Shown here in pieces: positions 13,861 through 14,523 of a stretch of 14,523 nt of DNA. The notes under the pieces were generated by a model. That model made no database searches. It was not told the origin of the DNA and saw only the letters and a list, made by a program, of their open reading frames with translations. The DNA lies in the NCBI GenBank assembly GCA_016284485.1, contig JAEEOX010000070.1:1-14523 (forward strand), given 5' to 3'. Positions within the stretch are counted from its first letter, which is position 1. Each line of letters starts with the position of its first letter. Made by a program: the position numbers and the translations under genes. The DNA comes from Bacillota bacterium (GTDB taxonomy: Bacteria > Bacillota > Clostridia > Peptostreptococcales > Anaerovoracaceae).

Positions 13861-13938
13861 CCGTTAGAAGGGACGCAGGAAGGCGCAAAATATGCGCGTC
13901 CGGGCATGGTCTCACCCCTTGAAAAGAACGGCTTCTTA
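13861..13938 (+). other. Structured intergenic stretch before gmk
   Basis: Between yihY and the gmk promoter several complementary pieces can be seen: GCGCA (13883-13887) / TGCGC (13893-13897) with GGAC (13871-13874) / GTCC (13898-13901) as a bulged hairpin, and outer AAGGG / CCCTT and CCGTT (13861-13865) / AACGG (13927-13931). There is no T tract, so it is not a standard terminator. No known RNA family is recognised. Confidence 0.3.
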
Positions 13939-13947
13939 TGTTAAAAT
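13919..13947 (+). promoter_or_regulatory. Promoter of gmk
   Basis: TTGAAA (13919-13924), exactly 17 nt, and TAAAAT (13942-13947), with TG at 13939-13940 making an extended -10. Transcription would start near 13954, about 35 nt before the ATG. Confidence 0.7.
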
Positions 13948-13988
13948 ATCAGTTTGAACGGATGTAGTTTAGATAAGGTCTGACAGGT

Positions 13989-14523
13989 ATGAAAATCAAA
14001 AAGGATGAAGGGAAGCTATTTATAATATCGGGGCCCTCCGGAGCAGGCAAGGGCACCATCTGCAACAGGATCATTGAGGAGACAGAACTGGAATTCTCAG
14101 TCTCAATGACCACCAGGGCGCCGAGAGAAGGCGAAGTCGACGGAGTCCACTATTATTTCGTGGACGAAGAGACCTTCGTCATGGCCGTTGCTGACGGCGG
14201 ACTTCTGGAGAACGCAGAGGTCTTCGGCAACAGATACGGTACGCCCAAGGGGCCGGTACTGGAGAAACTCAGCGCCGGAACGGACATCCTTCTGGACATA
14301 GACGTTCAGGGAGCACTGCAGATAAGGGAGAACTATCCCGACGGCATCTTCATCTTCCTGGTTCCGCCTTCGATGGGAGAACTCAGAAGGAGACTGGAGA
14401 ACAGGGGTACTGAGACCAGGGAAAAGATAGAGTTAAGACTGAGCAAGGCCCGCTCTGAAATGGCTTTCGTAGACAGTTACGATTATCTGGTGATAAACGA
14501 TGATCTGGACGAAGCTGTCGCCA
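13989..14523 (+). CDS. gmk: Guanylate kinase (3' truncated by window)
   Basis: The frame opens with ATG at 13989 and stays open for 178 codons to the window edge, so the C-terminus (about 20-30 residues in a normal 200-aa enzyme) is missing. It phosphorylates GMP to GDP using ATP in the cytoplasm. Seen: P-loop GPSGAGKGT (15-23), the GMP-binding SMTTRAPREGEVDGVHYYFV, YGTPKGPV, LLDIDVQGALQI and the lid segment LRRRLENRGTET. AAGGT (13975-13979) is the likely ribosome binding site. A strong promoter of its own (13919-13947) separates it from the yihY unit; in many Clostridia gmk is followed by rpoZ, which would lie outside the window. Confidence 0.95.
   Translation, partial: MKIKKDEGKLFIISGPSGAGKGTICNRIIEETELEFSVSMTTRAPREGEVDGVHYYFVDEETFVMAVADGGLLENAEVFGNRYGTPKGPVLEKLSAGTDILLDIDVQGALQIRENYPDGIFIFLVPPSMGELRRRLENRGTETREKIELRLSKARSEMAFVDSYDYLVINDDLDEAVA

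Noticed and set aside
1..14523. CRISPR array, insertion sequence, prophage or toxin-antitoxin genes
   Set aside because: No spaced repeat series, transposase, integrase or terminal inverted repeats were seen; all genes look like ordinary chromosomal genes with similar codon use.

Overview
The window reads as chromosome of an anaerobic, peptide- and amino-acid-fermenting member of the Bacillota (class Clostridia). Evidence for this: strong GGAGG-type ribosome binding sites, GTG and TTG starts, heavy AGA/AGG arginine use, extended -10 (TGn-TATAAT-like) promoters, a ferredoxin-dependent 2-oxoacid oxidoreductase, and a thioredoxin reductase without NADPH motifs. G+C is about half by eye. The family cannot be fixed from sequence alone; a Family XIII/Anaerovoracaceae-like organism is a guess. 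Nearly everything is on the + strand and densely packed. I see no insertion sequence, phage, CRISPR array, tRNA or rRNA.

Layout. (1) 2-1048: 3' part of a D-aminoacylase-type amidohydrolase, ending at a hairpin it shares with a convergent small membrane protein gene (1106-1348, minus). (2) 1471-5115: a three-gene operon of M3 oligoendopeptidase, MTA/SAH nucleosidase and M20 (ACY1L2-like) amidohydrolase, closed by a terminator at 5137-5170. (3) 5311-9250: a 2-oxoacid:ferredoxin oxidoreductase operon in the order delta-alpha-beta-gamma, with 1-nt gaps or overlaps, followed by a compact AspT/YidE-family membrane transporter and a strong terminator. (4) 9389-11822: a three-gene unit of a DUF5685-like protein, a J-domain protein with TPR-like repeats and a Cys-rich tail, and a thioredoxin-reductase-like flavoprotein that has lost its NADPH motifs. 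(5) 11929-12207: an unrecognised 92-aa gene with a TTG start, ending at a strong terminator. (6) 12356-13860: rdgB overlapping a YihY/BrkB membrane protein gene by 31 nt. (7) 13989-end: gmk, cut by the window edge.

How it may work together (inference). Peptidase and amidohydrolases release amino acids. The Kor complex oxidises the derived 2-oxoacids and reduces ferredoxin. The transporter may move an amino acid or organic acid. Reduced ferredoxin is also the likely electron donor for the NADPH-motif-less thioredoxin reductase downstream, linking fermentation to thiol redox.

The best candidate for something undescribed is region 4. The DUF5685-like protein carries an Asp-rich signature resembling the second Asp-rich motif of squalene/phytoene synthases plus several Cys/His motifs. 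It sits with a Cys-tailed J-protein and a probably ferredoxin-linked disulfide reductase.
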